Shown one piece after another: positions 28,701 through 38,536 of a stretch of DNA of 64,000 bases. The stretch covers positions 1 through 64,000 of the forward strand of contig JAITHT010000057.1 in the NCBI GenBank assembly GCA_031279825.1, read 5' to 3'. The number at the start of each line of letters is the position of its first letter. Position 1 is the first letter of the stretch. A program made the translations under genes and the position numbers. Source of the DNA: Desulfovibrio sp. (lineage in GTDB: Bacteria; Desulfobacterota; Desulfovibrionia; Desulfovibrionales; Desulfovibrionaceae). The notes beneath the pieces were generated by a model that did not search any database, was not told the origin of the DNA, and saw only the letters and a program-made list of their open reading frames with translations.

Positions 28701-30538
28701 GCAGGCGGCCGGTTGGCGGAGACGGGCTTCTTTCGACTGGAGCAGCGCGTATGGAAAAAGATGCCCGGCTGAGCGCCGGCACGGCCGAGGCGCTGTACAG
28801 CGACGGCCATATTGAGGATATTCGCGTGCGCCGTAACGGGCGGGACCTGCTCATGCTCGGCGCTGCGGGTTCCGCTCGAGAATTGCGTTGTTTGCCGGCG
28901 GAATTTCCCGGTCAGGCCGGTGTGCAGAATGTTTTGCCCGTGCTGATTGGTTCAGGCACGGGCAGGGCTCTTGAAGAACTGGCGGCCCGCCTTGAGGATG
29001 CTTTTGGCCCCGATTTTTTGCTGGCGGTGATTGACAGGGAAGAGGATATTCTCGCCGTAAACGGCGTACGCGAACGTTTCGCCGGAAAAAAAGGGATTTT
29101 CTGGCCTGTCGCGTCGTCCCACCGCCCTTGCGCTGACGATACCCTCAAAGCGTTGACGATGTGGCAGAACGAGCATGGAGGCAAAGCCTTTTTGCCCGTG
29201 CTCAATCCTTTTTATCTCCGCCTTGATCGGGAGTATTACGCCGCCGTAAAAAGCGCGTGCGACGCCAGCGCTCAAATAGATTTCTGGAACCGCGCTCATT
29301 ATGCCAAGCTTCAGAACTCGTTGCCCCGTATTCTATTGCTCACAAGCACCTACTTTCTCATGGGCGAGATTGAGGCGGCCTGCATCCGACTGGGCCTTCC
29401 CCATCGACTGCTGCAATTGCCGAGGGTAGAGTATGGCCAGGATGAATTCGTCAGAACCCTGCTGACCGAGGTGACGGACTTCAGGCCGGATTTTATTTTT
29501 ACCATTAATCATTTGGGGATGGATCGGGAGGGGGTGCTTGCGGAACTTCTGGAACGTTTGCGTCTCCCGCTCGCTTCCTGGTTCGTGGATAACCCGCATT
29601 TGATTCTGTACATGTATTCGCAGTTGCTCAATCCCTGGACGGCCATCTTTTCCTGGGATGTGGACAATCTGGCATCTTTGCGCGACTACGGTTTTGAACG
29701 CGTTGCCTACCTGCCGCTGGGGACGGATGTCCATCGTTTTCTGCCTCCGGATCACACTCCGGGATGGAGCGGCCTGCCGGATCCGCCCAAAGCCTGGAAC
29801 GGCGAAGTGGCCTTTGTGGGTAATTCCATGCATAGTAAAGTCGCCGCCCGTATCGAACGTACCTCGTTCCCGCCGGAACTGCTCGCCGGTTATCAGGATA
29901 TCGCCGCGGGTTTTGCCGCGACTGACGAGCGATTCGTACGCGCCTACCTCATGCGGAACCACCCTGCGCTACTGCCCTGTTTCGACGGTCTTGAGAGCGT
30001 GGAAGTCAAGTTGAGCTATGAAGCCATGATCACATGGGAGGCTACGCGGCAATACCGGTTATCCTGCGTGGAAGGCATTTTGCCCTTTGCTCCGCTTATT
30101 GTGGGAGATAGCGGCTGGAAGGATATATTCGCCGAAAGAGATGCGGCGCGCGGTTTTAAGGCTTCCTGGCATTATTGTCCGGAAGTGGGCTATTATGACG
30201 AATTGCCGCGTCTGTATCCCCGCGCGGCCGTCAATTTCAACTGTACCAGTAAGCAAATGAAGGGCGCCGTGAATCAGCGGGTTTTCGACGTGCCGGCAAC
30301 GGGCGCTTTCCTTCTGACGGATTACCGCGAGCAAGTGGAAAACCTTTTTGAACCGGGCCGTGAGATCATTTGCTACCGTTCGCCGGAGGAGGCCGGCGAT
30401 CTCGCGCGTTATTACCTTGCGCATCCGGAGGCGCGTCTTGCCGTTTCCGCTGCGGCAAGGAGGCGCATTCTGAATGAGCACAGCTACGAACATCGCCTGC
30501 GTTCTCTCATAGCCGGAATGCGGGAGTTTTTCGGATAA
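28697..30538 (+). CDS. CgeB/DUF3880-type glycosyltransferase
   Basis: A 613-residue protein with a C-terminal glycosyltransferase region of the CgeB / Glyco_trans_1_2 kind. Residues ~215-330 fit DUF3880 (RILLLTSTYFLMGEIEAA, FIFTINHLGMDREGV, WFVDNPHLIL), and residues ~350-610 carry the transferase part (LGTDVHRF, FNCTSKQMKGAVNQRVFDVPATGAFLLTDYR, then an EPGREIICYRSPEE segment and a helical end). The first 200 residues are a separate alpha/beta domain. In Desulfovibrio such enzymes occur beside flagellar genes; glycosylation of flagellin or another surface protein is an inference. It is translationally coupled to FapA upstream and 7 bases from the next gene. Confidence 0.8.
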   Translation: MSRRPVGGDGLLSTGAARMEKDARLSAGTAEALYSDGHIEDIRVRRNGRDLLMLGAAGSARELRCLPAEFPGQAGVQNVLPVLIGSGTGRALEELAARLEDAFGPDFLLAVIDREEDILAVNGVRERFAGKKGIFWPVASSHRPCADDTLKALTMWQNEHGGKAFLPVLNPFYLRLDREYYAAVKSACDASAQIDFWNRAHYAKLQNSLPRILLLTSTYFLMGEIEAACIRLGLPHRLLQLPRVEYGQDEFVRTLLTEVTDFRPDFIFTINHLGMDREGVLAELLERLRLPLASWFVDNPHLILYMYSQLLNPWTAIFSWDVDNLASLRDYGFERVAYLPLGTDVHRFLPPDHTPGWSGLPDPPKAWNGEVAFVGNSMHSKVAARIERTSFPPELLAGYQDIAAGFAATDERFVRAYLMRNHPALLPCFDGLESVEVKLSYEAMITWEATRQYRLSCVEGILPFAPLIVGDSGWKDIFAERDAARGFKASWHYCPEVGYYDELPRLYPRAAVNFNCTSKQMKGAVNQRVFDVPATGAFLLTDYREQVENLFEPGREIICYRSPEEAGDLARYYLAHPEARLAVSAAARRRILNEHSYEHRLRSLIAGMREFFG

Positions 30539-30544
30539 GCGTGA

Positions 30545-32101
30545 ATGAACGCCCCTATCCTTATTTGTCAAATGCAACGCATGGGAGATCTTGTGCTCTC
30601 CTTTCCCCTGCTTGCCTGGCTCGCCGAAGTGTTTCCCCTTCATCCTCTTTGGGTGGTGGGTGAACGGATGTTTTTTGAGCCGCTGCTGCCTCTTTCTCCT
30701 GCGGTTACGTATTTTGATTATGGAGAGAAACCTGTTTTTCGAGATCTCTCCTTCCATGCCGTCATTAATCTGAGCCATCGACGCGAAGCCGCCGTCCTGG
30801 CAGGCGGGGTCCGGAGCGATAGCATCTTCGGCCCGTATCTGGACGCTAAGGGACGTTTGCTCATTAACGGCGACTGGCACTTATACCGCGCTTCGCTTAC
30901 CGATAATAACCGGTATAATGTTTTCCATTGGTCGGATCTCAACGCTCTGGATATCATACCGGACAGGATTATGGCGCGTACCCGTTGGCCCCGTGCGCGC
31001 CCTTTGCCGTTGTGCGATTCGCCTGAGCGCAAGGAGGGGGGGCCATGCCGCCGGCACCCGCGTTTCAGGCGGGGTGGGGCGCGTATAGGTTTGTTTCTTG
31101 GCGCCAGCGAAGCGGAGAAACATCCAGGTGCCGGATTTTGGAGCATACTGGCTAAGTGGCTGTTACGGGCCGGCCATAAGCCCGTGCTGCTTGGCGGCTC
31201 TGCGGAAAAGCTTCTCGGCTCCGCCGTGGCGAATACTTTGCAGGCGCACGCTCTCAATTTATGCGGGCATTTCAGTATCAGCGCCCTTGCCCGGTTTATC
31301 GGCGAGCTTGACCTCCTGATCGTTCCGGATACCGGCCCTATGCATATCGCGGCATGGATGGGCACGCCGCTTGTCAATCTTTCTTTGGGGCCGGTGAATC
31401 CCTGGGAGACAGGGCCTTTTGCGCCGGGGCACCACGTTGTCCGCGCTGCGCTTGATTGCGTCGGTTGTTGGCGCTGTACGCAAGAAAGCGCTGTGTGCAA
31501 GGAGGAAATGACAGCCGAAAAAATAGCTGTTTTTATAGATGCGCTACTCAGCGGCGGCAATAGCGATCTGCCCTCTTTGGGCAGGCAATGCGGCGGGCTT
31601 GAAGTATTGAGAACCAATAGAGGGTGTTATGGTTTGTATGCTTTGGAGGAAGTATTTCGCGCCCCGCCGGTGAAAAAAGAAAGATACGGCAGAACGTTCG
31701 GAAGGGAGATCCCGGACGACAATGCCGTAAGCGCCGGAACAGAAACAGTTGCCGTGCGGCGATCCTTGGCGTTATTCTGGAAATCATGGTTCGGCACGCT
31801 GTTCGGCCGTTTTACCGCCCGGGAAGATTTCACCGCCTGGGAGTCTTTACGGGTGGAACATCCGCATATCTCGGAGCAACTACGTAACGGCGCCGTCCTC
31901 ATGATGGCGGCTCTGGTTAAACACATGCGCGGCAATCGCTCGAACGCGCCGGATTTTTCGGATGTCTGGAAGCGGTCGCCGCCTTTTCTGCATCCGCTTT
32001 CAGGCTATATGGACATGTACGTGCAAAACGCGCTGGGCAGCCGCGAATCTTTTCTGTATGCGCTCTCCCTGCTTGAAAGAATCGCCGCTTTGCCGCGCTA
32101 G
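30545..32101 (+). CDS. GT9 glycosyltransferase with C-terminal extension
   Basis: A 518-residue protein. Residues 1-345 are a glycosyltransferase family 9 domain (opening ILICQMQRMGDLVLSFPLLAWL, then ARIGLFLGASEAEKHPGAGFW and the nucleotide-sugar site VPDTGPMHIAAWMGTPLVNLSLGP), with a cysteine cluster DCVGCWRC near residue 305. About 170 extra residues follow that do not belong to the family; they are helical and charged and may bind a partner. The gene is third in a tight STAS-FapA-CgeB-GT9 cluster. Its stop codon lies inside a CTAGAGC-ended palindromic repeat (32098-32123). The substrate is unknown. Confidence 0.8.
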   Translation: MNAPILICQMQRMGDLVLSFPLLAWLAEVFPLHPLWVVGERMFFEPLLPLSPAVTYFDYGEKPVFRDLSFHAVINLSHRREAAVLAGGVRSDSIFGPYLDAKGRLLINGDWHLYRASLTDNNRYNVFHWSDLNALDIIPDRIMARTRWPRARPLPLCDSPERKEGGPCRRHPRFRRGGARIGLFLGASEAEKHPGAGFWSILAKWLLRAGHKPVLLGGSAEKLLGSAVANTLQAHALNLCGHFSISALARFIGELDLLIVPDTGPMHIAAWMGTPLVNLSLGPVNPWETGPFAPGHHVVRAALDCVGCWRCTQESAVCKEEMTAEKIAVFIDALLSGGNSDLPSLGRQCGGLEVLRTNRGCYGLYALEEVFRAPPVKKERYGRTFGREIPDDNAVSAGTETVAVRRSLALFWKSWFGTLFGRFTAREDFTAWESLRVEHPHISEQLRNGAVLMMAALVKHMRGNRSNAPDFSDVWKRSPPFLHPLSGYMDMYVQNALGSRESFLYALSLLERIAALPR

Positions 32102-32123
32102 AGCCAAAGTTAATCTGCTCTAG
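32098..32123. repeat. CTAGAGC palindromic element, copy 1
   Basis: Inverted repeat CTAGAGC...GCTCTAG with a 12-base core. On the minus strand its first 19 bases are CTAGAGCAGATTAACTTTG, identical to the copy at 58233-58265. It includes the stop codon of the upstream GT9 gene. Confidence 0.75.
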
Positions 32124-32175
32124 ATTCGGTTTCGGCATGAAGTTGCTCGCGCGTATCGCTTGCAAAGTAACAATG

Positions 32176-33129
32176 TTATTGGCGGCGGAACAGTTCCTCA
32201 AAATAGGCGATGGTGGACGTTAATCCTTCCCGTAGGGGGACTTCAGGCGTCCACCTCAGGTTTTCGCGCGCGAGAGAGATGTCCGGGCGGCGGCGGCAGG
32301 GATCATCCACGGGCAGGGGGTGAAAAATAATCCGTGAACGGGAATTGGTCATATCAATAATAAGCGTGGCCAGTGCGAGAATGGTGAATTCCTCAGGGTT
32401 GCCCAGGTTGAGCGGCCCGGTGAAGGTGTCCGGCGTATCGTTCATAAGCGACATCAGCGCCCGGATCATATCGCTCACATAGCAGAAAGAGCGGGTTTGC
32501 GTTCCATCGCCGTAAATGGTGATATCCTTTCCTTGCAATGCCTGGACGATGAAGTTGGATACCACCCGGCCGTCGTTGGGGTGCATGCGCGGCCCATAGG
32601 TGTTGAATAGCCTGGCGATTTTGACGCGCAAACGGTGTTGCCGGTGATAGTCGAAAAACAGGCACTCCGCAGCCCGCTTGCCTTCGTCATAGCAGGCGCG
32701 CGGGCCAATGGGATTGACGTTGCCCCAGTACTCTTCTTTTTGCGGATGCCGCTCCGGGTTGCCGTAAACTTCTGACGTTGACGCCTGCAGTATTGTGGCC
32801 CGGACTCGCTTGGCCAGTCCCAGCATATTGATGGCCCCGTGCACGGAAGTTTTCAGGGTTTGCACGGGATCTCGCTGATAGTGGATGGGAGAAGCCGGGC
32901 AGGCCAGATTATAGATTTCATCCACTTCCACATACAGAGGAAAGGTTACGTCATGCCGTAACAGTTCAAATCGCGGATTATCGCGTAAGTGTTCCACATT
33001 GCTTTTAGTGCTGCAAAAATAATTGTCGGCGCACAATACTTCAGCGCCTTGCGCCAAAAGAGCCTCACAAAGGTGAGAACCGATAAAGCCCGCGCCGCCG
33101 GTGACCATAACGCGTTTGGAGAGAAACAT
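32176..33129 (-). CDS. UDP-glucuronate decarboxylase-like NAD-dependent epimerase
   Basis: A 317-residue short-chain dehydrogenase/reductase of the extended type. ATG at 33129 (AAGGA upstream) gives the standard N terminus [17 protein letters not shown]. The catalytic residues are visible as STSEVYG and YDEGK (about residue 145). The blocks [15 protein letters not shown] and [14 protein letters not shown] are characteristic of the UDP-xylose synthase (UXS) branch, which converts UDP-glucuronate to UDP-xylose; a dTDP-sugar or other UDP-sugar substrate cannot be excluded. It would supply a nucleotide sugar to surface glycosylation, in line with the glycosyltransferases encoded just to the left on the other strand. 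Confidence 0.87.
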   Translation of the reverse strand: MFLSKRVMVTGGAGFIGSHLCEALLAQGAEVLCADNYFCSTKSNVEHLRDNPRFELLRHDVTFPLYVEVDEIYNLACPASPIHYQRDPVQTLKTSVHGAINMLGLAKRVRATILQASTSEVYGNPERHPQKEEYWGNVNPIGPRACYDEGKRAAECLFFDYHRQHRLRVKIARLFNTYGPRMHPNDGRVVSNFIVQALQGKDITIYGDGTQTRSFCYVSDMIRALMSLMNDTPDTFTGPLNLGNPEEFTILALATLIIDMTNSRSRIIFHPLPVDDPCRRRPDISLARENLRWTPEVPLREGLTSTIAYFEELFRRQ

Positions 33130-33166
33130 CAGGGGCGTCCTTGTTGGAGAGCGTTTGTCGGGAGAA

Positions 33167-34051
33167 TCAGGGTTTCTTGCCGTCTGAGACCGAGGGGAAC
33201 GAAAGGGCATCGCGTTCTTCTGGAGGGGCGGAGTCGGGAGAGGCGCCTTCCGTCAGCCAGGCGGACGCCTTCACCGGAGTGAGGGGATCGTTGCTCCAGG
33301 GGAGGGACGCCTCAACCGGTTGAGCGTCATTGGCCGGGTTTTCGCCGGGGGGATTCGTTTCGGTTGCGGCGTATGGAGTGCGCAGGGGAGGACTTATGGA
33401 ATCAGAGGAAAAGGCCGTTATACAATCTTGAGCGCCGCTGCCTCCGCGCCATTTTTTCCATTCCGTCATGAGTTCCGGATTAAGCTGCACGGCTTTGGCG
33501 AATTTCGCGTCGGCCAAATCCTGGAGTTCCTGCCGCTGTTCCTGTATCTGGCAGTAAGAAGCGGCCATATAGAGCTCTTCTCCCCAATGTCGCCAGAGAG
33601 CGGCATCGGCTGGGGCCATGCGGGTCGCCACATGGAATTTCGTATGGGCATTATCCAGAATGAGTCTATCCTGATTATTCTGTAATTTGTAGAGATCGTA
33701 CAGGGTCTGCCCCCAGTTTTGCCATGCTGTTATATAGCCCGAATTGATTTCCGCCGCGCGTTGAAAGCATGTGCATGCCTCATTATAGCGATGCATGCGC
33801 ATATTGGGATGTTTAGCCGTACTGGCGGCGGCGGAGAGCGCCTTGCCCCACTTGAGCCAAAGTTCCGGATTCATCGGCTGCTCGGCGGTAAGTTTTTTAT
33901 ATTGGGTAAACAGGTCGTCATCATGCGGCGGAGTTTCGTTCGGAACGCTTTTGGGTGTTCCCTTGCGGTTTCTGGATAATTTGACGCTGAGCGTGATAAT
34001 GAAGACAGCGACACACGCGGCAGCCAGCATGAGTGTTATTTCGATATCCAC
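33167..34051 (-). CDS. Membrane-anchored TPR protein
   Basis: A 294-residue protein starting with GTG at 34051 (AAGGAG 6 bases upstream). One transmembrane helix at residues ~5-24 is followed by a Lys/Arg-rich stretch and then TPR-like repeats at about residues 55-215 ([81 protein letters not shown]). The WxxWG signature recurs and marks the repeat unit. The last ~80 residues are disordered, rich in Pro and Ser. It follows ntrY by 27 bases and is likely in the same transcript. The function is unknown; a scaffold role is plausible. Confidence 0.7.
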   Translation of the reverse strand: MDIEITLMLAAACVAVFIITLSVKLSRNRKGTPKSVPNETPPHDDDLFTQYKKLTAEQPMNPELWLKWGKALSAAASTAKHPNMRMHRYNEACTCFQRAAEINSGYITAWQNWGQTLYDLYKLQNNQDRLILDNAHTKFHVATRMAPADAALWRHWGEELYMAASYCQIQEQRQELQDLADAKFAKAVQLNPELMTEWKKWRGGSGAQDCITAFSSDSISPPLRTPYAATETNPPGENPANDAQPVEASLPWSNDPLTPVKASAWLTEGASPDSAPPEERDALSFPSVSDGKKP

Positions 34052-34078
34052 GTTATCTCCTTGATAAGTATTCGTGTA

Positions 34079-36313
34079 TCAGGCCAGCGGGAGTTCCATT
34101 GTGATGACGGCGCCGCCGCTCTCTCGGGAAAAGGCGCGCACATAGCCTCGATGATCAGTGACAATGGAGCGGACAATAGTCAACCCCAGGCCGGTACCGC
34201 CTTTTTTGCGTGAGAAATAGGGTTCAAAGATACGCGAACGCCCTTCTTCACTGAGTCCCGGGCCGTTATCAGCGAAATCAATGCGAACAAGGTTGAGCGC
34301 CGGCTGACAGATGGCGCGGATGCTCACTGCGGGACTCGGGTTGTCTGACTGCAACAGGGCTTCGGCCGCGTTGGTCAAGATGTTCATAAAGGCCCTGTTG
34401 AGGGCGTTTTTATCCATGGGAAGTTGCGGCAAGGGGGCGGGAATGTGAAGTTCCCAGGAGATGTTTGTGTGGCTGTTGCGAAACAGTTCGGCAATTGCCT
34501 CCAACAGAGGCTCCAATCGGCCCGGCTGAGGCACGACTTCAGGGAGTTTGGCAAAGGCGGAAAATTCTTGAACCATGGACTGGAGATGCTCGACCTGTTT
34601 CACGATCAGTTCGGTACTCTGGGTAAAAGCGGGGTCATTTACCTGTTCGCCGAACTTGCGGGCGATGCGCTGGGCGGAGAGCTTTATAGGCGTAAGAGGA
34701 TTTTTTATTTCATGGGCGATGCGGCGGGCTACCTCCCTCCATGCGGCCATGCGCTGCATACGTTCAAGTTCTGAAATGTCTTCGAAAACAGCCACGGCTC
34801 CCTGGTACACGTCATCCGTTGAAAAACCGACCACATTGAACAGCAGGCGGCGCTCTTCATTGCCGATGGGGACACTGATATTGCGCCGAGCCCGCGTTTC
34901 CGAACGCTGCCTGAAACGCTCGCGTATCTCCTGTGCCATTTTTCCGTAGGATGCGGGCATAAAATCCTCTATTCGATTCCCCAGAAGTTCTTCGGGTTCC
35001 ATGCTGAGAATGTCGCAGGCAGAACGGTTAACCGTGCCAATGTAGCCGTTGCTGTCAAAAGAGACAACTCCGGCAGCGACGTTATTCAGCACGGTTTCAA
35101 TATACTTGCTGTGTCGGGCGATTTGTTGATTTCGTATCTCTAGCATCGTATAGGCTTCGGTGGTTTCCCGACGGCTTTGTTCCAGATCTTGAGCCATACG
35201 GTTGAACGAGCGAATCAGCATGCCGAATTCGTCCTGGGAGTTATCGTTCAGACGTACGCTCAAATCGCCTTTGGATATGCGATCCGTGCCCGCGGCCAGG
35301 GCGAAAATAGGAGATGAAAGTTCACGCGCCAGACGAAAGCCGAACCAGATAGCCCCAAGCATGATAAGGGCCGTTAATACGCCGAGACTGCTGTAGAGCA
35401 TATGTTTCAGAGGCGTTTTAATGCCGCGCAGTTTTGAATATTCCCCGGAGCCGCGTACGATCCGGTCGATACGGGCTTTGAAGCCCTCGCCCATATCGTA
35501 GGCTATGACCAGATACCCGTTTTTTCCTCCATCAACGGCCAATAAAGAGAATATAAAATCGTTTTCTTTGCCCCGTATCAAGGTGTAGACGAATCCCTGG
35601 CTATTGGCTTGTTCCAGATTGATTTCTTCCCGGGCCTTTTTCCAGACTTCCCGGCTTTCTTTTCCCGCATGCCAGGCGCGTTGTTTTCCGTCGGGAAAAT
35701 ACAGACCTATAAGGGCCATCCTGTGTTCTCGCTGTTTACGCTCCATAAGCGTATTCATGCCCTGCCCGCCCCAGGCTAAGCCGCGCTCGAGTATTTCCGT
35801 CTTGATCTCCCGCGCTTGAGCCACCGCGGTCATGCCGACTTTTTCATAAACATTGCCTGCCAATTCCAGAGCCGCATCCATGGAATTTTCCACTTGATCC
35901 TTGAACCAGAAATCCATGGAGAGCTGCACATATTTGGTGGTGATCAAAAACATGAGCAGGCAGGGGAGAAGAGAGAGCAGCACAAAGGACAACACCAGAC
36001 GGGTGCGCAACCGGGAGCCCAATACCTGGCGGCGTCTTTCCAGTATGAGTTTGATTCCGTTACGGAGCACCACCAGCGAGATGCCGATGAGCAGCACGAA
36101 ATTGATGTTAAACATAAAGACGAAAAGGACGTCGCCGGACTGGAACTGGTGCAGTTGTATGCTGGTGAGGATTAATACGACAATAAAGGCGACGGCGGCG
36201 AAGAACAGTTCCCGGTGGCGGCGTTCGCGTTCTCGCCGGTATTGCCCTGCCGGAGAAAGCGAGCTTTCCGATGCGGGTTCAGCCGGAGATTCTGGAAGAG
36301 GTTCGGATTGCAT
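34079..36313 (-). CDS. NtrY-like sensor histidine kinase
   Basis: A 744-residue membrane sensor kinase. ATG at 36313 (GGAG 8 bases upstream). It has two N-terminal membrane segments (about residues 38-55 and 65-85) and a third at 105-125. A periplasmic/extracytoplasmic region runs to about 305, then another segment (LGVLTALIMLGAIWFGF), a HAMP domain (ARELSSPIFALAAGTDRI...), a PAS domain (about 400-510), HisKA with the motif RRIAHEIKNPLTPIKLSAQRI (His near 534) and HATPase_c (NAAEAL, DNGPGLS, GGTGLGLTIV). This domain order is that of NtrY, the nitrogen/envelope sensor whose partner is NtrX. No NtrX-type regulator is adjacent, so the partner lies elsewhere. Confidence 0.88.
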   Translation of the reverse strand: MQSEPLPESPAEPASESSLSPAGQYRRERERRHRELFFAAVAFIVVLILTSIQLHQFQSGDVLFVFMFNINFVLLIGISLVVLRNGIKLILERRRQVLGSRLRTRLVLSFVLLSLLPCLLMFLITTKYVQLSMDFWFKDQVENSMDAALELAGNVYEKVGMTAVAQAREIKTEILERGLAWGGQGMNTLMERKQREHRMALIGLYFPDGKQRAWHAGKESREVWKKAREEINLEQANSQGFVYTLIRGKENDFIFSLLAVDGGKNGYLVIAYDMGEGFKARIDRIVRGSGEYSKLRGIKTPLKHMLYSSLGVLTALIMLGAIWFGFRLARELSSPIFALAAGTDRISKGDLSVRLNDNSQDEFGMLIRSFNRMAQDLEQSRRETTEAYTMLEIRNQQIARHSKYIETVLNNVAAGVVSFDSNGYIGTVNRSACDILSMEPEELLGNRIEDFMPASYGKMAQEIRERFRQRSETRARRNISVPIGNEERRLLFNVVGFSTDDVYQGAVAVFEDISELERMQRMAAWREVARRIAHEIKNPLTPIKLSAQRIARKFGEQVNDPAFTQSTELIVKQVEHLQSMVQEFSAFAKLPEVVPQPGRLEPLLEAIAELFRNSHTNISWELHIPAPLPQLPMDKNALNRAFMNILTNAAEALLQSDNPSPAVSIRAICQPALNLVRIDFADNGPGLSEEGRSRIFEPYFSRKKGGTGLGLTIVRSIVTDHRGYVRAFSRESGGAVITMELPLA

Positions 36314-36366
36314 GAGCACTCCAAAGAGTTCCTGAAGTATAGCAAGAGGTCAGTGCCTGTCAGAGG

Positions 36367-36491
36367 GACTTCAAAATGAAATCGCTCGTCAAGCTGCAGC
36401 GTAAGCACCGGTTACGTGCACGGGGAGCAGGCGAAACTTGTTTCCGCTGTAAACGGCGAGCGCAACGTTGCAACGTTAATCTGCTCCAGAG
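36367..36491 (-). repeat. ~100-bp interspersed intergenic element, copy B
   Basis: Read on the minus strand it starts CTGGAGCAGATTAACGTTGC and contains AACAAGTTTCGCCTGCTCC and CGTGCACGTAA, all shared with copy A at 40031-40135. It fills much of the gap between ntrY and the DUF4390 gene. No coding sequence is visible in it. Confidence 0.7.
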
Positions 36492-36565
36492 GCGCGGGCC
36501 GGGTCTCGAAGGCTGTTAAACGACAATCCTGTAGCGAAATTGCTCTCAATTGACTGGTTGAAGCG

Positions 36566-37228
36566 TTAATTTCCATGGTCGCGTACCGTGGGCAGCCGAA
36601 ACGGCAGCGTATGTTTTTCCTGCGGGACTATATCAGGTGACCAGAAAAGGAAATTTTTTTCAAGCCAGGGAGGCACCTCGGTATGTTGCAGGTTGAGAGT
36701 GAATTCTATGAGAAATTCCTCATTGCTCTCTTGCCTGTAGAGGGTGGGCAGGGAAACGACGAACAGGGAAAGCTTGCGCCAACTGACATGAAGCAGACGG
36801 GTAAGATTTTTGTCTCTGAGAATTTTTTCTTCTTCATGGGCGGGAAGGCTTACCATAAAATCCCGGGTCAGCGGATCGTGGCGAAGAATGGAGGCATACT
36901 CGTGGCGAGCGATTTCAGTGTCGGTCCACCACGAACGTTGACGGCTTATGCTGACGGTGATTCCCAAACGCAGAACAGATCCGTCTTTCAGCAAGTCACG
37001 CAGACCGTCTTCGTCATTCGCCGTCAGGGAAAGAGTAAGAAACAGGTTGTCATTGCTGATGACGGCGGAAGGCGGAGCAACCAGCAGACGATGGGGTGGG
37101 ACGCCCATTGCCGGAAGGCACGACAGCAGCCATACTATTATGGATAAGGGCAGAAAAAGGCGCGCGGAGCCGGCGCGCGGGTTTTGCTTTCTCGGGGTGA
37201 GGACGGGAGAAGAACTGCTATATGTCAT
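36566..37228 (-). CDS. DUF4390 family membrane-associated protein
   Basis: A 220-residue protein (start at 37228 assumed; an in-frame ATG at 37267 is possible and neither has a convincing ribosome site). Residues ~20-45 form a hydrophobic segment serving as signal or anchor (LFLPLSIIVWLLSCLPAMG). The rest fits DUF4390: SNDNLFLTLSLT near the beginning, a GLRDLLKDGSVLRLGITVSISRQRSWW block, RDFMVSLP and a C-terminal FTLNLQHTEVPPWLEKNFLFW. Members are often encoded directly upstream of ntrY, as here. It is probably exported or attached to the inner membrane. A 252-base repeat-containing gap separates it from ntrY. Confidence 0.75.
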   Translation of the reverse strand: MTYSSSSPVLTPRKQNPRAGSARLFLPLSIIVWLLSCLPAMGVPPHRLLVAPPSAVISNDNLFLTLSLTANDEDGLRDLLKDGSVLRLGITVSISRQRSWWTDTEIARHEYASILRHDPLTRDFMVSLPAHEEEKILRDKNLTRLLHVSWRKLSLFVVSLPTLYRQESNEEFLIEFTLNLQHTEVPPWLEKNFLFWSPDIVPQEKHTLPFRLPTVRDHGN

Positions 37229-37381
37229 GTAGGGTTCGGCAAGGTTGAAAGTATCCGCCTCTCGCATGCCGGATGGATATCGGCAAGGAAAAAAGCAAAG
37301 CGCGGAACGGCATCCATACGAGCGCTCATCAGAACTTCCTTTGTGGTCTGAAACCCCGGCCGCAAGGCCATATAGCCCCGA

Positions 37382-37446
37382 CCCCGCCCTGAAGGGCGGG
37401 GTTTCTTTCCGGGGCGGAAAGCTCGGGAGGGGGCCAAGCCCCTCCC
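37382..37446 (+). other. Two adjacent GC-rich hairpins
   Basis: CCCCGCCC-TGAA-GGGCGGGG (37382-37401, followed by TTTCTTT on the plus strand) and GGGAGGGG-GCCAAG-CCCCTCCC (37425-37446) lie in the 296-base gap between two minus-strand genes. The first could terminate plus-strand transcription, but no plus-strand gene ends here. They may separate the HD-GYP and DUF4390 transcripts. Confidence 0.45.
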
Positions 37447-37524
37447 AAGCGCGAGACGCGAAAGCATGAAGGGCTCCGCTACCTCATTTGGATCGTTACT
37501 CCGGCATGCGGCGGAAACGGACCC

Positions 37525-38526
37525 TTATTTCATCCGGCCGAAAGCCTCGGAAATAAATGCGCCAAGGAGTTTACTGGAATAGGCAAAATCGAAGCGGTTT
37601 TTTTCTTCAGTGAGTTCTCTGGCCGCGCCGAGGCAGTCCTTGGCGGCAGCGTACGGGCGGGTCTGGATCATGGCGGAGAAGGCGTCTGCCACCGCCACCA
37701 GCCTTCCGAAGCTACTGATGTCTTTGCTGTGCTGGGGATACCCTGAGCCGTCCAATCTCTCGTGGTGTTCAAGAGTCGCCTGGCGCAGGGTGTCAAAGCT
37801 TTGATCGAGCTTATGCATGATCTTATACCCCAGCAGTGTATGCGGCGGAATTTTATCCTTTTCCTCAGATTTGAGAGGCGTGGTTTTACTGAGAATAAAC
37901 GATGGAATTTTAACCATACCCACATCATGGAGTAAAAGGGAGAGGGCCGCCTGGTCAAAATCCTTACGCCGCAATTCTTCTCCTTTGCTTTCGACAAAGA
38001 GCCACAGCCCGATGCAGAAGGTGTTGATGCAGTGGTGCTGCAAAGAATACTCTCCTCTGTGCAGTCTGCGTATGAAGAGGCGCATCCTGTGCATATCGTT
38101 CCATAAGTATTCCGTGATCACCTGAATGTCCGAATACAGGAAGTCGAATAAAGCCTTTACCGGTTGTTCGAGGAAATCGGCAAGACGCAGGTCAAGCGCT
38201 CGCAGGCAGATGTCGGCGACCTCAGCTTCCTTCAGATTCTGATCCACCAGCACCAGATCCAGTTGCTTGACAATGTGTTGCGAATATATCGGATGATCGG
38301 AGCGGGCGACAAACAGATCTCCTTCGGAGCACAGGCGGCGGGTTTCCTCCACCTGCTCGTTGGAAAGCCTGTCCCCTTTGCGGGAATACGCCACAAGTTG
38401 CGCGATGTCTGTTTTGAATACGAAAAAATCAAGCGGGGGACGGTATTTGGGAAAACTTTCCAGAATAGCTTCGCTGATTTGGTAGTATTCCTCGGAAATC
38501 TTGTCCGGTACGGCTGCTGTTGCCAT
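37525..38526 (-). CDS. HD-GYP domain protein (probable c-di-GMP phosphodiesterase)
   Basis: A 333-residue cytoplasmic protein. Residues ~140-320 form an HD-GYP domain: an HHCINTF His, the HD pair in SLLLHDVGMVKIP (about residue 200), PHTLLGYKIM, LEHHERLDGSGYPQ (the GYP motif near 262) and VAVADAFSAM. HD-GYP enzymes hydrolyse cyclic di-GMP to GMP or pGpG and so control motility and surface behaviour. Metal-binding residues appear complete, so activity is expected. The first ~130 residues are a helical region of unknown function with no receiver or PAS pattern. It lies 10 bases downstream of pyruvate kinase on the same strand, so they may share a transcript. Confidence 0.87.
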   Translation of the reverse strand: MATAAVPDKISEEYYQISEAILESFPKYRPPLDFFVFKTDIAQLVAYSRKGDRLSNEQVEETRRLCSEGDLFVARSDHPIYSQHIVKQLDLVLVDQNLKEAEVADICLRALDLRLADFLEQPVKALFDFLYSDIQVITEYLWNDMHRMRLFIRRLHRGEYSLQHHCINTFCIGLWLFVESKGEELRRKDFDQAALSLLLHDVGMVKIPSFILSKTTPLKSEEKDKIPPHTLLGYKIMHKLDQSFDTLRQATLEHHERLDGSGYPQHSKDISSFGRLVAVADAFSAMIQTRPYAAAKDCLGAARELTEEKNRFDFAYSSKLLGAFISEAFGRMK

Positions 38527-38536
38527 ACGAGCATTC

